Shown: in pieces, positions 1-8,611 of the stretch
How positions within the stretch are numbered: position 1 is the first letter of the stretch
How the letters are laid out: each line of letters starts with the position of its first letter
From: Robertmurraya korlensis NBRC 107688
GTDB taxonomy: Bacteria > Bacillota > Bacilli > Bacillales > Cytobacillaceae
Assembly: GCF_001591645.1 (NCBI RefSeq)
Contig: NZ_BCVH01000001.1
Location: 912,048 to 976,047, forward strand
Reading direction: 5' to 3'
Length of the DNA: 64,000 nt
Program-made: the position numbers and the translations under genes
The notes under the pieces: model-generated
The model's database searches: none
The model's input: only the letters and a program-made list of their open reading frames with translations
Told to the model about the DNA's origin: nothing

Positions 1-1
1 C

Positions 2-1021
2 TCTACAAGAGGACGTAACACGTACCAAGCAGCTCCTGCCATTCTTGGACAGCAAGGCTACACATCGGCAGTGTTCCATGGAAACAATCGTACATTCTGG
101 AACCGCGATGAAATTTATAAACGACTCGGCTTCGATAAGTTTTATGATTTAAGCTATTACAATGCAAAGGAAGAGGATGTACTCAACTACGGTCTTAAAG
201 ATAAGCCGTTCTTCCAGGAATCGGTTTCATTGTTAGAAACAGTTCCGCAGCCGTTTTATGCTAAATTTATCACTTTATCAAATCACTTCCCATATCCTAT
301 GGATCAAGAGGAAGCCACAATTGAAAAGCATACAACAGGTGACACATCTGTAGATAACTATTTCCAAACCGCACGTTATTTGGATGAAGCATTAAGTGAA
401 TTCTTTACGTACCTTAAGGAAAGTGGTTTATACGATAATTCAATGATCGTTATGTATGGTGACCATTATGGCATTTCAGAAAACCATAATAAAGCCATGT
501 CAATTGTTCTAGATAAAGAGGTTGAAGAATTCGAAAGTGCTCAACTTCAAAGAGTGCCACTTTTCATTCACATTCCAGGTGTAGAAGGTGACACGATGCA
601 TCAATATGGTGGTCAAATCGATTTAATGCCAACCGTTCTTCACTTACTTGGTGTAAGTACGAAGGAATATGTACAGCTTGGTACAGATTTATTTTCACCA
701 CAGCACGATGCTGTTGTACCATTCCGTAATGGAAACTTTATTAGTGAATCTGTCACTTACATTGATGGCAGACTCTACAATACAGCAACAGGTGAGCGCA
801 TCGAGGAAACCGAAGAAATCACTCGTATGAAGGAGCAAACGGAAGAAAAGCTCCGTACATCTGATGTTATTGTAAATAAAGACTTACTACGTTTCTACAC
901 ACCAGATGGTTTTACTGCGATAAATCCTGCAGACTATGACTATACAAACAAGGCTGAAGAAGAAGAAACTGAAGACAGTACCGATGCCGAAGCACCAATA
1001 AAAGAAGAGATAAGCCAATAA
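2..1021 (+). CDS. ltaS: LtaS-family lipoteichoic acid synthase, 3' part
   Basis: The reading frame is open from base 2, so the gene begins left of the window and only the C-terminal part of the extracellular sulfatase-fold domain is present. LtaS enzymes polymerise glycerol phosphate from phosphatidylglycerol onto a glycolipid anchor outside the membrane. Visible family signatures are HGNNRTFWNRD (substrate-binding His, Trp and Arg region), SNHFPYP, and MYGDHYGISENHN, whose Asp-His pair binds the catalytic metal. The nucleophilic Thr and the membrane segments should lie upstream of base 1. The C-terminal tail is Glu-rich and low complexity. A strong hairpin terminator follows 3 bp after the stop. 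A paralogue (YfnI, YqgS or YvgJ type) cannot be excluded. Confidence 0.9.
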   Translation, partial: STRGRNTYQAAPAILGQQGYTSAVFHGNNRTFWNRDEIYKRLGFDKFYDLSYYNAKEEDVLNYGLKDKPFFQESVSLLETVPQPFYAKFITLSNHFPYPMDQEEATIEKHTTGDTSVDNYFQTARYLDEALSEFFTYLKESGLYDNSMIVMYGDHYGISENHNKAMSIVLDKEVEEFESAQLQRVPLFIHIPGVEGDTMHQYGGQIDLMPTVLHLLGVSTKEYVQLGTDLFSPQHDAVVPFRNGNFISESVTYIDGRLYNTATGERIEETEEITRMKEQTEEKLRTSDVIVNKDLLRFYTPDGFTAINPADYDYTNKAEEEETEDSTDAEAPIKEEISQ

Positions 1022-1023
1022 AA

Positions 1024-1054
1024 AACTGCAAGGAGCATTCTCCTTGCAGTTTTT
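1024..1054. terminator. Bidirectional Rho-independent terminator
   Basis: A perfect 12-bp stem (AACTGCAAGGAG with its complement) around a CATT loop is flanked by A-run and T-run. It ends the ltaS-like gene and also lies just past the stop of the convergent membrane-protein gene. Confidence 0.9.
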
Positions 1055-1514
1055 ATTTACTAAATTTCCTAACCAAGCCTATAAAAAGCCGTGTCCCAAT
1101 AAAGGTAATCATCTCAGAGAGTAAGGTATGAATCCATGTCCATTGTTTTTTAAATTCAATCAGTTTTGTATTTTTCTCAAAGATTACCTCAAAAATGGTC
1201 ATAGGTATACTAAATAGAAAGGCTTTTATCATAATTCCAGAGAGTTTCGAATTATATGTCCATTGATTAAAAAAGACACAACTAATCGGAAATAGTAAAT
1301 AGTCAAACAGAACATTAATCTGAAAATATTCGGGCAAAAATCGTTTTGGATACGAGACTTTATTGTGTTTAATTAGGAGAGTATCCATAATACTCGAAAA
1401 AAATCCTTTTAATAAAAAGATAATAATCCAATCTTTTTTGTGTTTTCCTCTTATAGTAAAAGGTATGAGAAATAATCCTAATATGAGAAATCCTTTTAAT
1501 ATCCTTTTCTCCAT
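1053..1514 (-). CDS. CBO0543-like integral membrane protein
   Basis: A 153-residue, strongly hydrophobic protein with about four to five membrane segments and basic loops. Its layout (N-terminal helix, KDWIIIFLLKGFFSS-type segment, aromatic helices, C-terminal RLFIGLVRK helix) resembles the CBO0543 group of small Firmicute membrane proteins, whose function is unknown. The start was placed at the ATG ending at 1514 because a GGGGGGA ribosome site lies directly upstream. The longer frame to 1583 has no such site. It is convergent with the ltaS-like gene and separated from glnS by a terminator, so probably monocistronic. A second small membrane protein of broadly similar size lies at 61656-62135, but similarity between the two is not obvious. 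Confidence 0.55.
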   Translation of the reverse strand: MEKRILKGFLILGLFLIPFTIRGKHKKDWIIIFLLKGFFSSIMDTLLIKHNKVSYPKRFLPEYFQINVLFDYLLFPISCVFFNQWTYNSKLSGIMIKAFLFSIPMTIFEVIFEKNTKLIEFKKQWTWIHTLLSEMITFIGTRLFIGLVRKFSK

Positions 1515-1629
1515 AAAATCCCCCCATATATGTATATCATGATATATTTTGCTGTTTTCTATTACTTTTTCTATTATTTCCAAAATCGATTAAATAGCAT
1601 GGCAATTAACCTAAAGAATAGTAACTAAA

Positions 1630-1672
1630 TTCTTACAAAACAAAAGATCAATCCATATTCTGGATTGATCTT
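1630..1672 (-). terminator. Rho-independent terminator of glnS
   Basis: A 12-bp stem AAGATCAATCCA with its complement and loop at 1656-1660. On the minus strand it is followed by TTTTGTTTTG. It lies 6 bp past the glnS stop. Confidence 0.85.
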
Positions 1673-1678
1673 CTTTTT

Positions 1679-3331
1679 TTATAATTTGAAAGAGCTCTTT
1701 AAAGAAACGATTTGATTAAATACGATATGGGCAGGATTTGAGTCTTTTGGATCTACATTAAAGTATCCATGACGGAAAAATTGAAACTTGTCATGAGCTT
1801 TGATCTCAGCCATATTCGGTTCAATAAAACCTTTAATCTTTTCCAACGAACTTTCGTTCACATAATCAAGGAATGTTTTGTTTTCTGACTCTTCTTCATC
1901 TACCGTATTGTCTAAAATAAGAGGCTCATACAGTCGAAACTCTGCTGGAATCGCTTGTGATGCTTCAACCCAATGGAGGGTACCCTTAACCTTTCTGCCC
2001 GTAAAGCCAGTTCCACTCTTTGTCTCTGGGTCATACGTGCAATGAATTTCTACCACATTACCGCTCTCATCTTTAATTACGTCTTCACATTTAATAAAGT
2101 AAGCGTGCTTGAGTCTTACTTCATTCCCAGGGAAGAGGCGGAAGTATTTATTAGGAGGATTCTCCATAAAGTCATCTTGCTCAATATAAATTTCTCTAGA
2201 GAACGGAATTTGTCTTATGCCCATTTCAGGATTCTCAGGATTTATCTCAGCATCAAGCATTTCTACTTGTCCTTCAGGATAATTCTTAATTACTACCTTT
2301 AATGGTCGAAGTACCCCCATCGTTCTTGGTGCTTTAAGTTTTAAGTCTTCACGAACAAAATGCTCAAGCATAGCAGAATCAACCACACCTGACCCTTTTG
2401 AAATTCCTGTTTCTTTTACAAATTCACGGATGGCTTCAGGGGTATAGCCTTTTCTTCGTAAACCAGAAATCGTCGGCATGCGAGGATCGTCCCATCCATC
2501 CACAAAGCCTTCATCGACAAGCTGTTTTAGTTTTCTCTTACTCATAACAGTATTCGTAAGCCCTAGGCGGCCGAACTCGATTTGTTGAGGCTTGCTTGCC
2601 ATTTCACATTGCTCAACAACCCAGTTATAAAGAGGGCGTTGATCCTCAAATTCAGTTGTACATAATGAGTGAGTAACACCCTCAATCGCATCCTCTAACG
2701 GATGTGCGAAAGCGTACATTGGGTAGATACACCATTTGTCACCTGTATTATGATGATGTGCATGAGATACACGATAAATGACTGGATCACGAAGGTTAAT
2801 GTTAGGTGAGCCCATGTCGATTTTTGCACGAAGTACTTTCTGACCGTTCTCAAACTCTCCACCACGCATGCGAGCAAAAAGGTCAAGGTTTTCTTCAATC
2901 GAACGGTTTCTAAATGGGCTTTCTTTCCCGGGCTCTGTAAGCGTACCACGATATTCGCGAATTTCATCTGCCGTTAAATCGTCTACGTAAGCAAGACCTT
3001 TATTAATTAATAAAACGGCTCTGTCATACATTTCATCGAAATAGTCAGAGGCAAACCGCAGCTCTTCCCATTCAAACCCAAGCCACTTTACATCTTCCTT
3101 AATAGAATCAACGTATTCTTGATCCTCTTTCAATGGATTTGTATCGTCAAAGCGTAGGTTTGTACGTCCGTTAAAATCGTCTGCTAAACCAAAGTTAATC
3201 ACAATCGATTTTGCATGACCAATATGTAAGTATCCGTTTGGTTCAGGAGGGAAGCGGGTAATAATCTCTTTATGTTTCCCCGAATCCAGATCCTCCTTAA
3301 TAATTGTCTTAATAAAATTTGAAGTTTCCAA
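1679..3331 (-). CDS. glnS: Glutaminyl-tRNA synthetase
   Basis: A 550-residue class Ic synthetase that charges tRNA-Gln directly with glutamine using ATP. The HIGH motif is seen as [15 protein letters not shown] (His36-His39) and the KMSKS equivalent as VMSKRKL near residue 265. DDTNP, the [11 protein letters not shown] segment and the C-terminal beta-barrel anticodon region are also recognisable. The length matches the bacterial GlnRS core, with no YqeY fusion at the C terminus. B. subtilis itself has no GlnRS and makes Gln-tRNA through GluRS and GatCAB, so this gene is an accessory route within the family. It is monocistronic, followed by its own terminator. Confidence 0.95.
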   Translation of the reverse strand: METSNFIKTIIKEDLDSGKHKEIITRFPPEPNGYLHIGHAKSIVINFGLADDFNGRTNLRFDDTNPLKEDQEYVDSIKEDVKWLGFEWEELRFASDYFDEMYDRAVLLINKGLAYVDDLTADEIREYRGTLTEPGKESPFRNRSIEENLDLFARMRGGEFENGQKVLRAKIDMGSPNINLRDPVIYRVSHAHHHNTGDKWCIYPMYAFAHPLEDAIEGVTHSLCTTEFEDQRPLYNWVVEQCEMASKPQQIEFGRLGLTNTVMSKRKLKQLVDEGFVDGWDDPRMPTISGLRRKGYTPEAIREFVKETGISKGSGVVDSAMLEHFVREDLKLKAPRTMGVLRPLKVVIKNYPEGQVEMLDAEINPENPEMGIRQIPFSREIYIEQDDFMENPPNKYFRLFPGNEVRLKHAYFIKCEDVIKDESGNVVEIHCTYDPETKSGTGFTGRKVKGTLHWVEASQAIPAEFRLYEPLILDNTVDEEESENKTFLDYVNESSLEKIKGFIEPNMAEIKAHDKFQFFRHGYFNVDPKDSNPAHIVFNQIVSLKSSFKL

Positions 3332-3512
3332 CCAGAATCAGCCTTTCTATGTAACTGTTTTAAATATCTATTGTCTTCCATTATAATATATCAGCAACAT
3401 AATTAAAAACCCTTATTATTTGCGATTTCTCAATAAAGTCAAGACTTGTTTTCAGATTATTTTATTAATCATTAGCATGAAACACATTTTTATACATGAA
3501 ACCGTTTTTATT

Positions 3513-3633
3513 GGTAACATTGCCCAAAAACAAAAAACTTTTCCAATAAAAATTTATGTCTGTAACATTCCCGTAATATTTCGATCACAAACAGAATAGA
3601 GCATTGAAATCCAATGTGTAACATTCCTGAAAT
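3513..3633 (+). promoter_or_regulatory. Cluster of WalR-like boxes upstream of the LysM hydrolase
   Basis: The 443-bp gap between glnS and the hydrolase gene holds two copies of TGTAACATTCC followed by a second half site: TGTAAC-N5-CGTAAT at 3561-3577 and TGTAAC-N5-TGAAAT at 3617-3633. A weaker GGTAAC-N5-CCAAAA copy lies at 3513. The essential two-component regulator WalR binds TGTWAH-N5-TGTWAH and is known to control LysM/NlpC autolysins such as lytE. The match and the target gene agree. The rest of the gap is AT-rich and I see no RNA element in it. Confidence 0.5.
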
Positions 3634-3774
3634 ATAAAATGTACTATTTGCCAGTATATACTAACTTCCCCATACTTGTTTATAATTAACTTTCTCTCCA
3701 ATGATTAGTTATACCTTTCTAGTAAAATACCAACTATCATAAAGGTATCAACAAGAGCTAACAGGAGGGAACAC

Positions 3775-4548
3775 ATGAAAAAACAACTATTAACAGCAGC
3801 GGTTACAGCAGGGTTACTTTTCACATCCTTCAATAGTACGGCGAGCGCACATGAAAAAACACATAAAGTTTCTTCTGGTGATACTCTCTATCGAATTGCA
3901 TTAAACAATCAACTATCAGTCTCACAAATTATGGAGTGGAACAAACTTTCTTCTTCAAGCATATATGTTGGACAAACATTAAGTTTACTTGCACCACATT
4001 CTCACGAAACAGCTACTACTTCTTCTACTTACACAGTAAAATCTGGTGATACACTATGGGGAATTTCATCAAGAAATGGGATGACTGTTGATCAGTTAAA
4101 AGCTTTAAACAATTTAACAACAAACACATTGTATGTTGGACAAGTATTGGAATTATCTGGATCAGCACCAACTCCAACAACGACTTCAACAACAATTAAT
4201 GCACTAATTGCTGAATCAAAAAAGTATATCGGTGTTCCTTATGTATGGGGTGGAAGTACACCATCTGGCTTTGACTGCAGCGGTTACTTAAATTATGTTT
4301 TTGCAAAAGTAGGAGTTTCTATTCCTCGTACTGTCGAAACCATTTGGGGAGCTACAAAGTCCGTTTCTGCACCACGAGTAGGTGACCTAGTATTCTTTAC
4401 AACATATAAAGCTGGTCCATCACACGCAGGTATATATCTTGGGAATAACCAGTTTATCCATGCTAGTTCTTCTCTAGGCGTAACGATTTCAGATATGAAC
4501 AATACGTACTGGAAAGCACGTTATTTAGGAGCTCGTACAACCTTTTAA
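3775..4548 (+). CDS. Secreted LysM-LysM-NlpC/P60 peptidoglycan endopeptidase
   Basis: A 257-residue cell wall hydrolase of the LytE/LytF/CwlS type, expected to cut the D-Glu-meso-DAP bond in peptidoglycan stem peptides. It has a Sec signal peptide (MKKQLLTAAV..., cleavage after ASA at about residue 25). LysM repeat 1 spans residues 30-72 and LysM repeat 2 residues 86-128 (both with SGDTL and YVGQ). A Thr-rich linker follows, then the NlpC/P60 domain from about 143. Catalytic Cys168 is in FDCSGY, and His217 in SHAGIYLG is the likely base. The start is supported by AGGAGGG 5 bp upstream. Candidate WalR boxes lie 140-260 bp upstream. Two LysM modules make it shorter than B. subtilis LytE, which has three. 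Confidence 0.93.
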   Translation: MKKQLLTAAVTAGLLFTSFNSTASAHEKTHKVSSGDTLYRIALNNQLSVSQIMEWNKLSSSSIYVGQTLSLLAPHSHETATTSSTYTVKSGDTLWGISSRNGMTVDQLKALNNLTTNTLYVGQVLELSGSAPTPTTTSTTINALIAESKKYIGVPYVWGGSTPSGFDCSGYLNYVFAKVGVSIPRTVETIWGATKSVSAPRVGDLVFFTTYKAGPSHAGIYLGNNQFIHASSSLGVTISDMNNTYWKARYLGARTTF

Positions 4549-4565
4549 TGTACGAGAAACAGAAG

Positions 4566-4616
4566 AACCTGTTCACACGGTTAATGACGATCATAACTGG
4601 GTGAACAGGTTTTTTA
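4566..4616 (+). terminator. Rho-independent terminator
   Basis: Stem AACCTGTTCAC with complement at 4601-4611, a second short stem inside the loop, and a T run. It ends the LysM-NlpC gene. Confidence 0.85.
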
Positions 4617-4619
4617 TAT

Positions 4620-4793
4620 TTAGTCGTTTCCTATTGCATCGACTTCCTGCTTAAGGTTTGTTCCAAAGCGATTAGAAACTCGTAAGTCATGACCTTCATC
4701 TTCTGAGGCCACATGAATAATATCTTCAACTGCACCACGCTTGCTTGCTCGTCTGTTTTCCGATTCACTACTTGTCATATCTTCATTTTTCAA
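4620..4793 (-). CDS. Small charged protein of unknown function
   Basis: A protein of about 57 residues, acidic, with many Ser, Glu and Asp residues and no hydrophobic segment. I do not recognise the family. The start is uncertain: a TTG at 4793-4791 has GAGGTG 6 bp upstream and is preferred, while an in-frame GTG ending at 4802 overlaps that ribosome site. It lies between two convergently read regions and is divergent from nothing obvious. Length and composition resemble the many small Bacillaceae-specific proteins made around sporulation, but there is no direct evidence for that here. Confidence 0.5.
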   Translation of the reverse strand: MKNEDMTSSESENRRASKRGAVEDIIHVASEDEGHDLRVSNRFGTNLKQEVDAIGND

Positions 4794-4863
4794 ATGACTC
4801 ACCTCAAAGGATAGTATGTTCCATCAAAAAACATCTATTCTCTTTAAAGGGTGAGCATACAAC

Positions 4864-5916
4864 TTATAATTGTACCATTTTAGACTGAATGTAATGAAAC
4901 AAAAGCTTTCCTGTATTTTCAATGGAAGATTCATGAGTTCGCTCAAATGCATGAGAAGAATCGATTCCAGGTCCAATTAATCCATGAACGATATCGTTTC
5001 CTGATCGAATCGCAGCAGAAGCGTCTGATCCATAATATGGGTAAATATCAAGCTTATACTCAATATTATTTTCTTCAGCTAATTGAACCAAATGTTTTCG
5101 AAGCTCATAATGATACGGACCACTCGCATCCTTGACACAAATCGAAACCGTATATTCATCGGTTGATTGCCCATCACCCATTGCACCCATATCTACAGCT
5201 AAATACTCAACGGTTTCAGGAGTGATATTGGAGTTTCCACCATAACCGATTTCCTCGTTGTTAGAAATAAGGAAATGGGTAGTATACGGAAGTTCAATGG
5301 AAGCTTCCTTAATCGTTTTTATTAATTGAAGTAAGATTGCTACACTTGCCTTGTCATCGAGGTGGCGTGACTTAATATATCCACTCTCTGTTCGTTCCAC
5401 TCGAGGGTCAAAGGATACAAAATCTCCAACCTCAATCCCAAGTTTCCTAACATCGTCACTATTTTTCACCACTTCATCAATTCTAACTTCCATATTTTCT
5501 TGGTTTCTTTCCGCTTTGCCCGCATCCTTATATACATGAACAGACGTTTGACGCATCAAAATAGTTCCCGTAAACTTCTTTCCACTACTAGTTTCTATTT
5601 GGCAATACTCGCCCTCAATGGAGTTGTATTGAAAGCCGCCGATTAAATCAATCTTCAGGCGACCGTTTGACTTTACTTCCTTCACCATTGCCCCCAATGT
5701 ATCAACATGGGCAGTCAGCATTCGATGATGGCTATCAAGTTGCCCTTTAATGGTAGCAAGTAAACCACCTTTGCGGTTTCTTCTTGTTTCAACTCCTATT
5801 TCCTCTAAAAACGTTTCAACAAACGTAATCACTTCATTCGTGTTTCCTGAAGGACTCGGTATAGAGACCAACTCCGTTAATAAATCTAATGTTTCATTTA
5901 AATCTATGTAGGTCAT
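4864..5916 (-). CDS. M42-family metallo-aminopeptidase
   Basis: A 350-residue cytosolic peptidase of the M42 group (YsdC, FrvX or PepA-like), which forms large tetrahedral particles and trims short peptides. Metal and catalytic signatures are visible: LTAHVDTLGAMV (first His and Asp), HLDDKASV (bridging Asp), NNEEIGYGGNSN (Glu pair, base and ligand) and AVDMGAMGDG. The C terminus SSHAFERTHESS carries the last His ligand. AAGGAGG lies upstream of the ATG. It stands alone, divergent from the kinase gene at 6038. Confidence 0.9.
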   Translation of the reverse strand: MTYIDLNETLDLLTELVSIPSPSGNTNEVITFVETFLEEIGVETRRNRKGGLLATIKGQLDSHHRMLTAHVDTLGAMVKEVKSNGRLKIDLIGGFQYNSIEGEYCQIETSSGKKFTGTILMRQTSVHVYKDAGKAERNQENMEVRIDEVVKNSDDVRKLGIEVGDFVSFDPRVERTESGYIKSRHLDDKASVAILLQLIKTIKEASIELPYTTHFLISNNEEIGYGGNSNITPETVEYLAVDMGAMGDGQSTDEYTVSICVKDASGPYHYELRKHLVQLAEENNIEYKLDIYPYYGSDASAAIRSGNDIVHGLIGPGIDSSHAFERTHESSIENTGKLLFHYIQSKMVQL

Positions 5917-6037
5917 GCATAATTCCTCCTTTTCCCTTAAATAGTAGCATTGGTCCTAGAAAAAATACAGCATCGAGTTTTATAAAAGGATATTTTTGGA
6001 TATAGATGGAAAACGAGTAATGAAAAGGAGAGAATAG

Positions 6038-7429
6038 ATGTTTAGGGATATTTTTCACCAATCCGGTTTACCCCAGGTCATTATTGAGCCTGATTTAACA
6101 TATCTAGAAATGAATCATGCCTTTTGCGAATTTCTTGGTTACACAAAAGAAGAGTATGAAACTTTGACAATTGAAAGTGTTTCCCATCCAGATGATTTTC
6201 TATTGGATTATAGACAATTTCAGAGATTAGTGAAAGGGAGCATAACGGAATATGAAATGGTAAAGCGTTACATACATAAAAATGGCTCTATTAAAACGGG
6301 GCGATTAAAAGTATCTAGAATACGTGACCGTGCTACCCAACGTGTATTATATTTAGGTCAGGTTTACGATTTAACTGAATTCACTAAGATTTATGAGGGA
6401 TTAAGACAAAGTGAACAAAAATATCGGCTTCTTGCCGAAAACAGTTCTGATATCATTTGTCTGCACGACTCTTTTGGCCACTTTCTCTATATTAGTCCAT
6501 CCATCAAAGCAGAGCTTGGTTACGACCCTGAAGAGCTAATTGGATGCTATTCACCTCACCTGATCCATCCTGAAGACCAAGATGTAGTTACTTTTAAGGA
6601 GCAAACGATTACTTTTCGAGCTAAAAGAAAAAACGGTTCTTATATTTGGATGGAAACAACCATCAAAAGAGTGATCAATGATGAAACATGTGCATGTAGT
6701 CAATTTATTACAGTTTCTCGAAATATACAAAAGCGGAAGGAAACCGATGAACTCCTGACTAAATCAGAAAAGTTAGCTATTGTTGGGCAAATGGCTGCTG
6801 CAGTTGCTCATGAAATTCGTAACCCTTTAACACCCATTAAAGGGTTTATACAGTTACTAAACTCAGGCATGGAGGTTTCTTCTCAATACTCATCGATCGT
6901 ATTAAATGAAATTAATCGAATAGAATCAATCCTATCTGAATTTCTGACTCTTGCAAAGCCAACGGAAAGAAAGATGGAAGCAATTTGCGTAGATGAGCTA
7001 CTAGAACAAGTGATTCAAATCTTTTCACCACAGGCTTTCTTAGCAAACAAGGAAATCATTTTCCAAAAAAGTGGCCGTTCGAATAGAAAGATTAAAGGTG
7101 ATAGCAACTCCCTAAAGCAAGTATTCTACAACGTTTTTCAAAACGCATTGGACGCGATAGAGGAAAAAGGAAGGATCATGGTGACCCTTGAAGAAGGGGG
7201 AGAGGTCCTTTGTGTCCGTGTCATTGACAACGGATGTGGAATACCTGAAGAACGTATCAAACTGATTGGAGAACCCTTTTACTCTACAAAGGAAAAAGGT
7301 ACAGGCTTAGGTTTAATGACTAGCTACAATATAATAGAAAATCATGATGGTACCATTAGCTTCGAAAGTAAGGAAGGAAAGGGAACAACGGTTACGATTT
7401 CGTTTCCATATGTTGAAAAAGAGGCGTAA
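6038..7429 (+). CDS. Soluble PAS-PAS sensor histidine kinase, sporulation-kinase-like
   Basis: A 463-residue histidine kinase with no membrane segment. PAS domain 1 lies at about residues 6-115 and PAS domain 2 at about 125-240. The HisKA dimerisation helix follows with phosphoacceptor His258 in AVAHEIRNPLTPIKGF. The HATPase domain shows an N box (QVFYNVFQNALDAIEEKG), a G1 box (DNGCGIPEE), an F box (GEPFYSTKEKGTG) and a G2 box (GLGLMTSYNI). The layout and the HEIRNP(L)T motif are those of the KinA/KinE sporulation kinases feeding the Spo0 phosphorelay. No response regulator gene is adjacent, which fits an orphan phosphorelay kinase. The signal sensed is unknown. Confidence 0.88.
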   Translation: MFRDIFHQSGLPQVIIEPDLTYLEMNHAFCEFLGYTKEEYETLTIESVSHPDDFLLDYRQFQRLVKGSITEYEMVKRYIHKNGSIKTGRLKVSRIRDRATQRVLYLGQVYDLTEFTKIYEGLRQSEQKYRLLAENSSDIICLHDSFGHFLYISPSIKAELGYDPEELIGCYSPHLIHPEDQDVVTFKEQTITFRAKRKNGSYIWMETTIKRVINDETCACSQFITVSRNIQKRKETDELLTKSEKLAIVGQMAAAVAHEIRNPLTPIKGFIQLLNSGMEVSSQYSSIVLNEINRIESILSEFLTLAKPTERKMEAICVDELLEQVIQIFSPQAFLANKEIIFQKSGRSNRKIKGDSNSLKQVFYNVFQNALDAIEEKGRIMVTLEEGGEVLCVRVIDNGCGIPEERIKLIGEPFYSTKEKGTGLGLMTSYNIIENHDGTISFESKEGKGTTVTISFPYVEKEA

Positions 7430-7432
7430 CCT

Positions 7433-7471
7433 AAAAAATGAGAGCTCATCAACTGTGAGCTCTCATTTTTT
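7433..7471. terminator. Bidirectional terminator
   Basis: A long perfect stem AAAAAATGAGAGCTCA with complement around TCAAC. The last codons and stop of the convergent YczE-like gene lie inside it. Confidence 0.9.
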
Positions 7472-8060
7472 TATGATATAGCTTTTCAAAATAGGGGTGC
7501 AAATGCTGGACTACATATCCTAATGTTAACGTTACAACAATCGTCCCGACTCCAATTTCGCCTCTGAAGAGAAGCGCAAGGATAAATGCCGATCCTTCTG
7601 CGATTACTCGGGCCACTCCAAACGAAAGACCAAAGCGATCGTGGATGGCAACCATTAAAACATCCATAGGACTTGAAGGAAGCTTGGCTTGAAGATAAAT
7701 AGATATTCCTAGTCCTAAAATAATTATTCCGCATATAAGGGATATGACTTGTAACGGAAGTGATTCAGGGTGATAGTGGTTAAATAAGACAAAAAACCAG
7801 AAATCGATTAATAAGCCAATGGTTAAAATCGTCAGACCTGCTAAGTATTCTGGCCTCTTTTTTTGCAGAATGGAATTGATAATAATAAGGATAATACCAT
7901 TAATTAATACACAGGTCCCCATGCTAAGACCAAAAACACGTGCCTCTCCAATCGCCAATGCATCCCAAGCACCTGCGCCTAAACCTGCTTGAATAATTAA
8001 GCACACACCAAACGTGAGAATAATGATCCCACATAGGAAAAATACAATTCTGTTTTTCAT
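7449..8060 (-). CDS. YczE/YyaS/YitT-like membrane protein
   Basis: A 203-residue membrane protein with five or six hydrophobic helices. It matches the YczE-type proteins: an N-terminal GxxLxxFGVCLIIQAGLGAGAWDAL segment repeated as YLQAKLPSSPMDVL in the second half, suggesting an internal duplication. The Gly/Asp-rich turn is diagnostic of the group. The biochemical function is not established. In Bacillus such genes often sit beside MocR-type regulators, but none is visible here. AAGGAG lies 6 bp upstream of the ATG. The reading frame ends inside the shared terminator. Confidence 0.75.
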   Translation of the reverse strand: MKNRIVFFLCGIIILTFGVCLIIQAGLGAGAWDALAIGEARVFGLSMGTCVLINGIILIIINSILQKKRPEYLAGLTILTIGLLIDFWFFVLFNHYHPESLPLQVISLICGIIILGLGISIYLQAKLPSSPMDVLMVAIHDRFGLSFGVARVIAEGSAFILALLFRGEIGVGTIVVTLTLGYVVQHLHPYFEKLYHKKMRAHS

Positions 8061-8152
8061 AAGATGCTCCTTTTTTTACTAGTACATATATTGTTTCCAG
8101 TCCTGTTTTGAACATACAACCTGCCAATTGTACTATTAAAGAACTTGTTTGT

Positions 8153-8177
8153 CATGTATAGAATTTCCCTACACATG
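8153..8177. promoter_or_regulatory. Imperfect palindrome in a divergent intergenic region
   Basis: CATGTATAG and CTACACATG form a 9-bp inverted repeat with one mismatch around a 7-bp spacer, 48 bp before the small gene at 8226 and 92 bp before the yczE-like gene. It is shaped like an operator for a dimeric regulator. No binding protein can be assigned. Confidence 0.3.
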
Positions 8178-8225
8178 TATTATAGAGTATAGTAGAACAA
8201 AACCCTGTAAATGGAGGAACTTGCT

Positions 8226-8462
8226 ATGGAGAATAACTGTAACATAAATCATCCCCTTGATGATGTCCGTAACAAATACGAATTCCAAAAAGAATATTTA
8301 CCAACAGAAATGAATGCGTCTTTTGAATCATTTTTTAATCATGAACATACTCAGGATATTTTAAATGATGTGTTTCACCTTTTAAAAAAATACGACCTTG
8401 CCACAGAAGAGGAAAGAGAACATAGAAATAAGCGTTTATACATGGTTTTACATAATTTATAA
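8226..8462 (+). CDS. Small cytosolic protein of unknown function
   Basis: A 78-residue soluble protein, rich in Asn, Glu and aromatic residues, predicted largely helical in its second half (DILNDVFHLLKKYDLATEEEREHRNKRL). I do not recognise a family beyond a Bacillaceae-type group-specific protein. The ATG at 8226 is chosen over the one at 8211 because GGAGG overlaps the latter and stands 7 bp from the former. It has its own terminator, so it is monocistronic. Confidence 0.6.
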   Translation: MENNCNINHPLDDVRNKYEFQKEYLPTEMNASFESFFNHEHTQDILNDVFHLLKKYDLATEEEREHRNKRLYMVLHNL

Positions 8463-8463
8463 A

Positions 8464-8498
8464 AAAGAAAAGCGGACACGGTGTTCGCTTTTCTTTTT
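8464..8498 (+). terminator. Rho-independent terminator
   Basis: AGAAAAGCGGAC pairs with GTTCGCTTTTCT (one G-U pair) around ACGGT, then CTTTTTG. It starts right at the stop of the 78-residue gene. Confidence 0.8.
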
Positions 8499-8611
8499 GT
8501 AACGAGACAAACCTGTGGAATCGTCCATTTAAATAGAAATAAATTGAAAATTCTAAAAATCAAAAAGAGAAGATATAATAAATACAATGTTAAAGAATTA
8601 GGGGTGTAGTT

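Noticed and set aside
2695..2967. A 90-residue frame inside glnS
   Set aside because: It is a shadow in another frame of a gene with clear family motifs.
3332..3774. T-box leader for glnS
   Set aside because: No T-box sequence (TGGNACCGCG-like) or terminator/antiterminator pair is seen on the minus strand before glnS.
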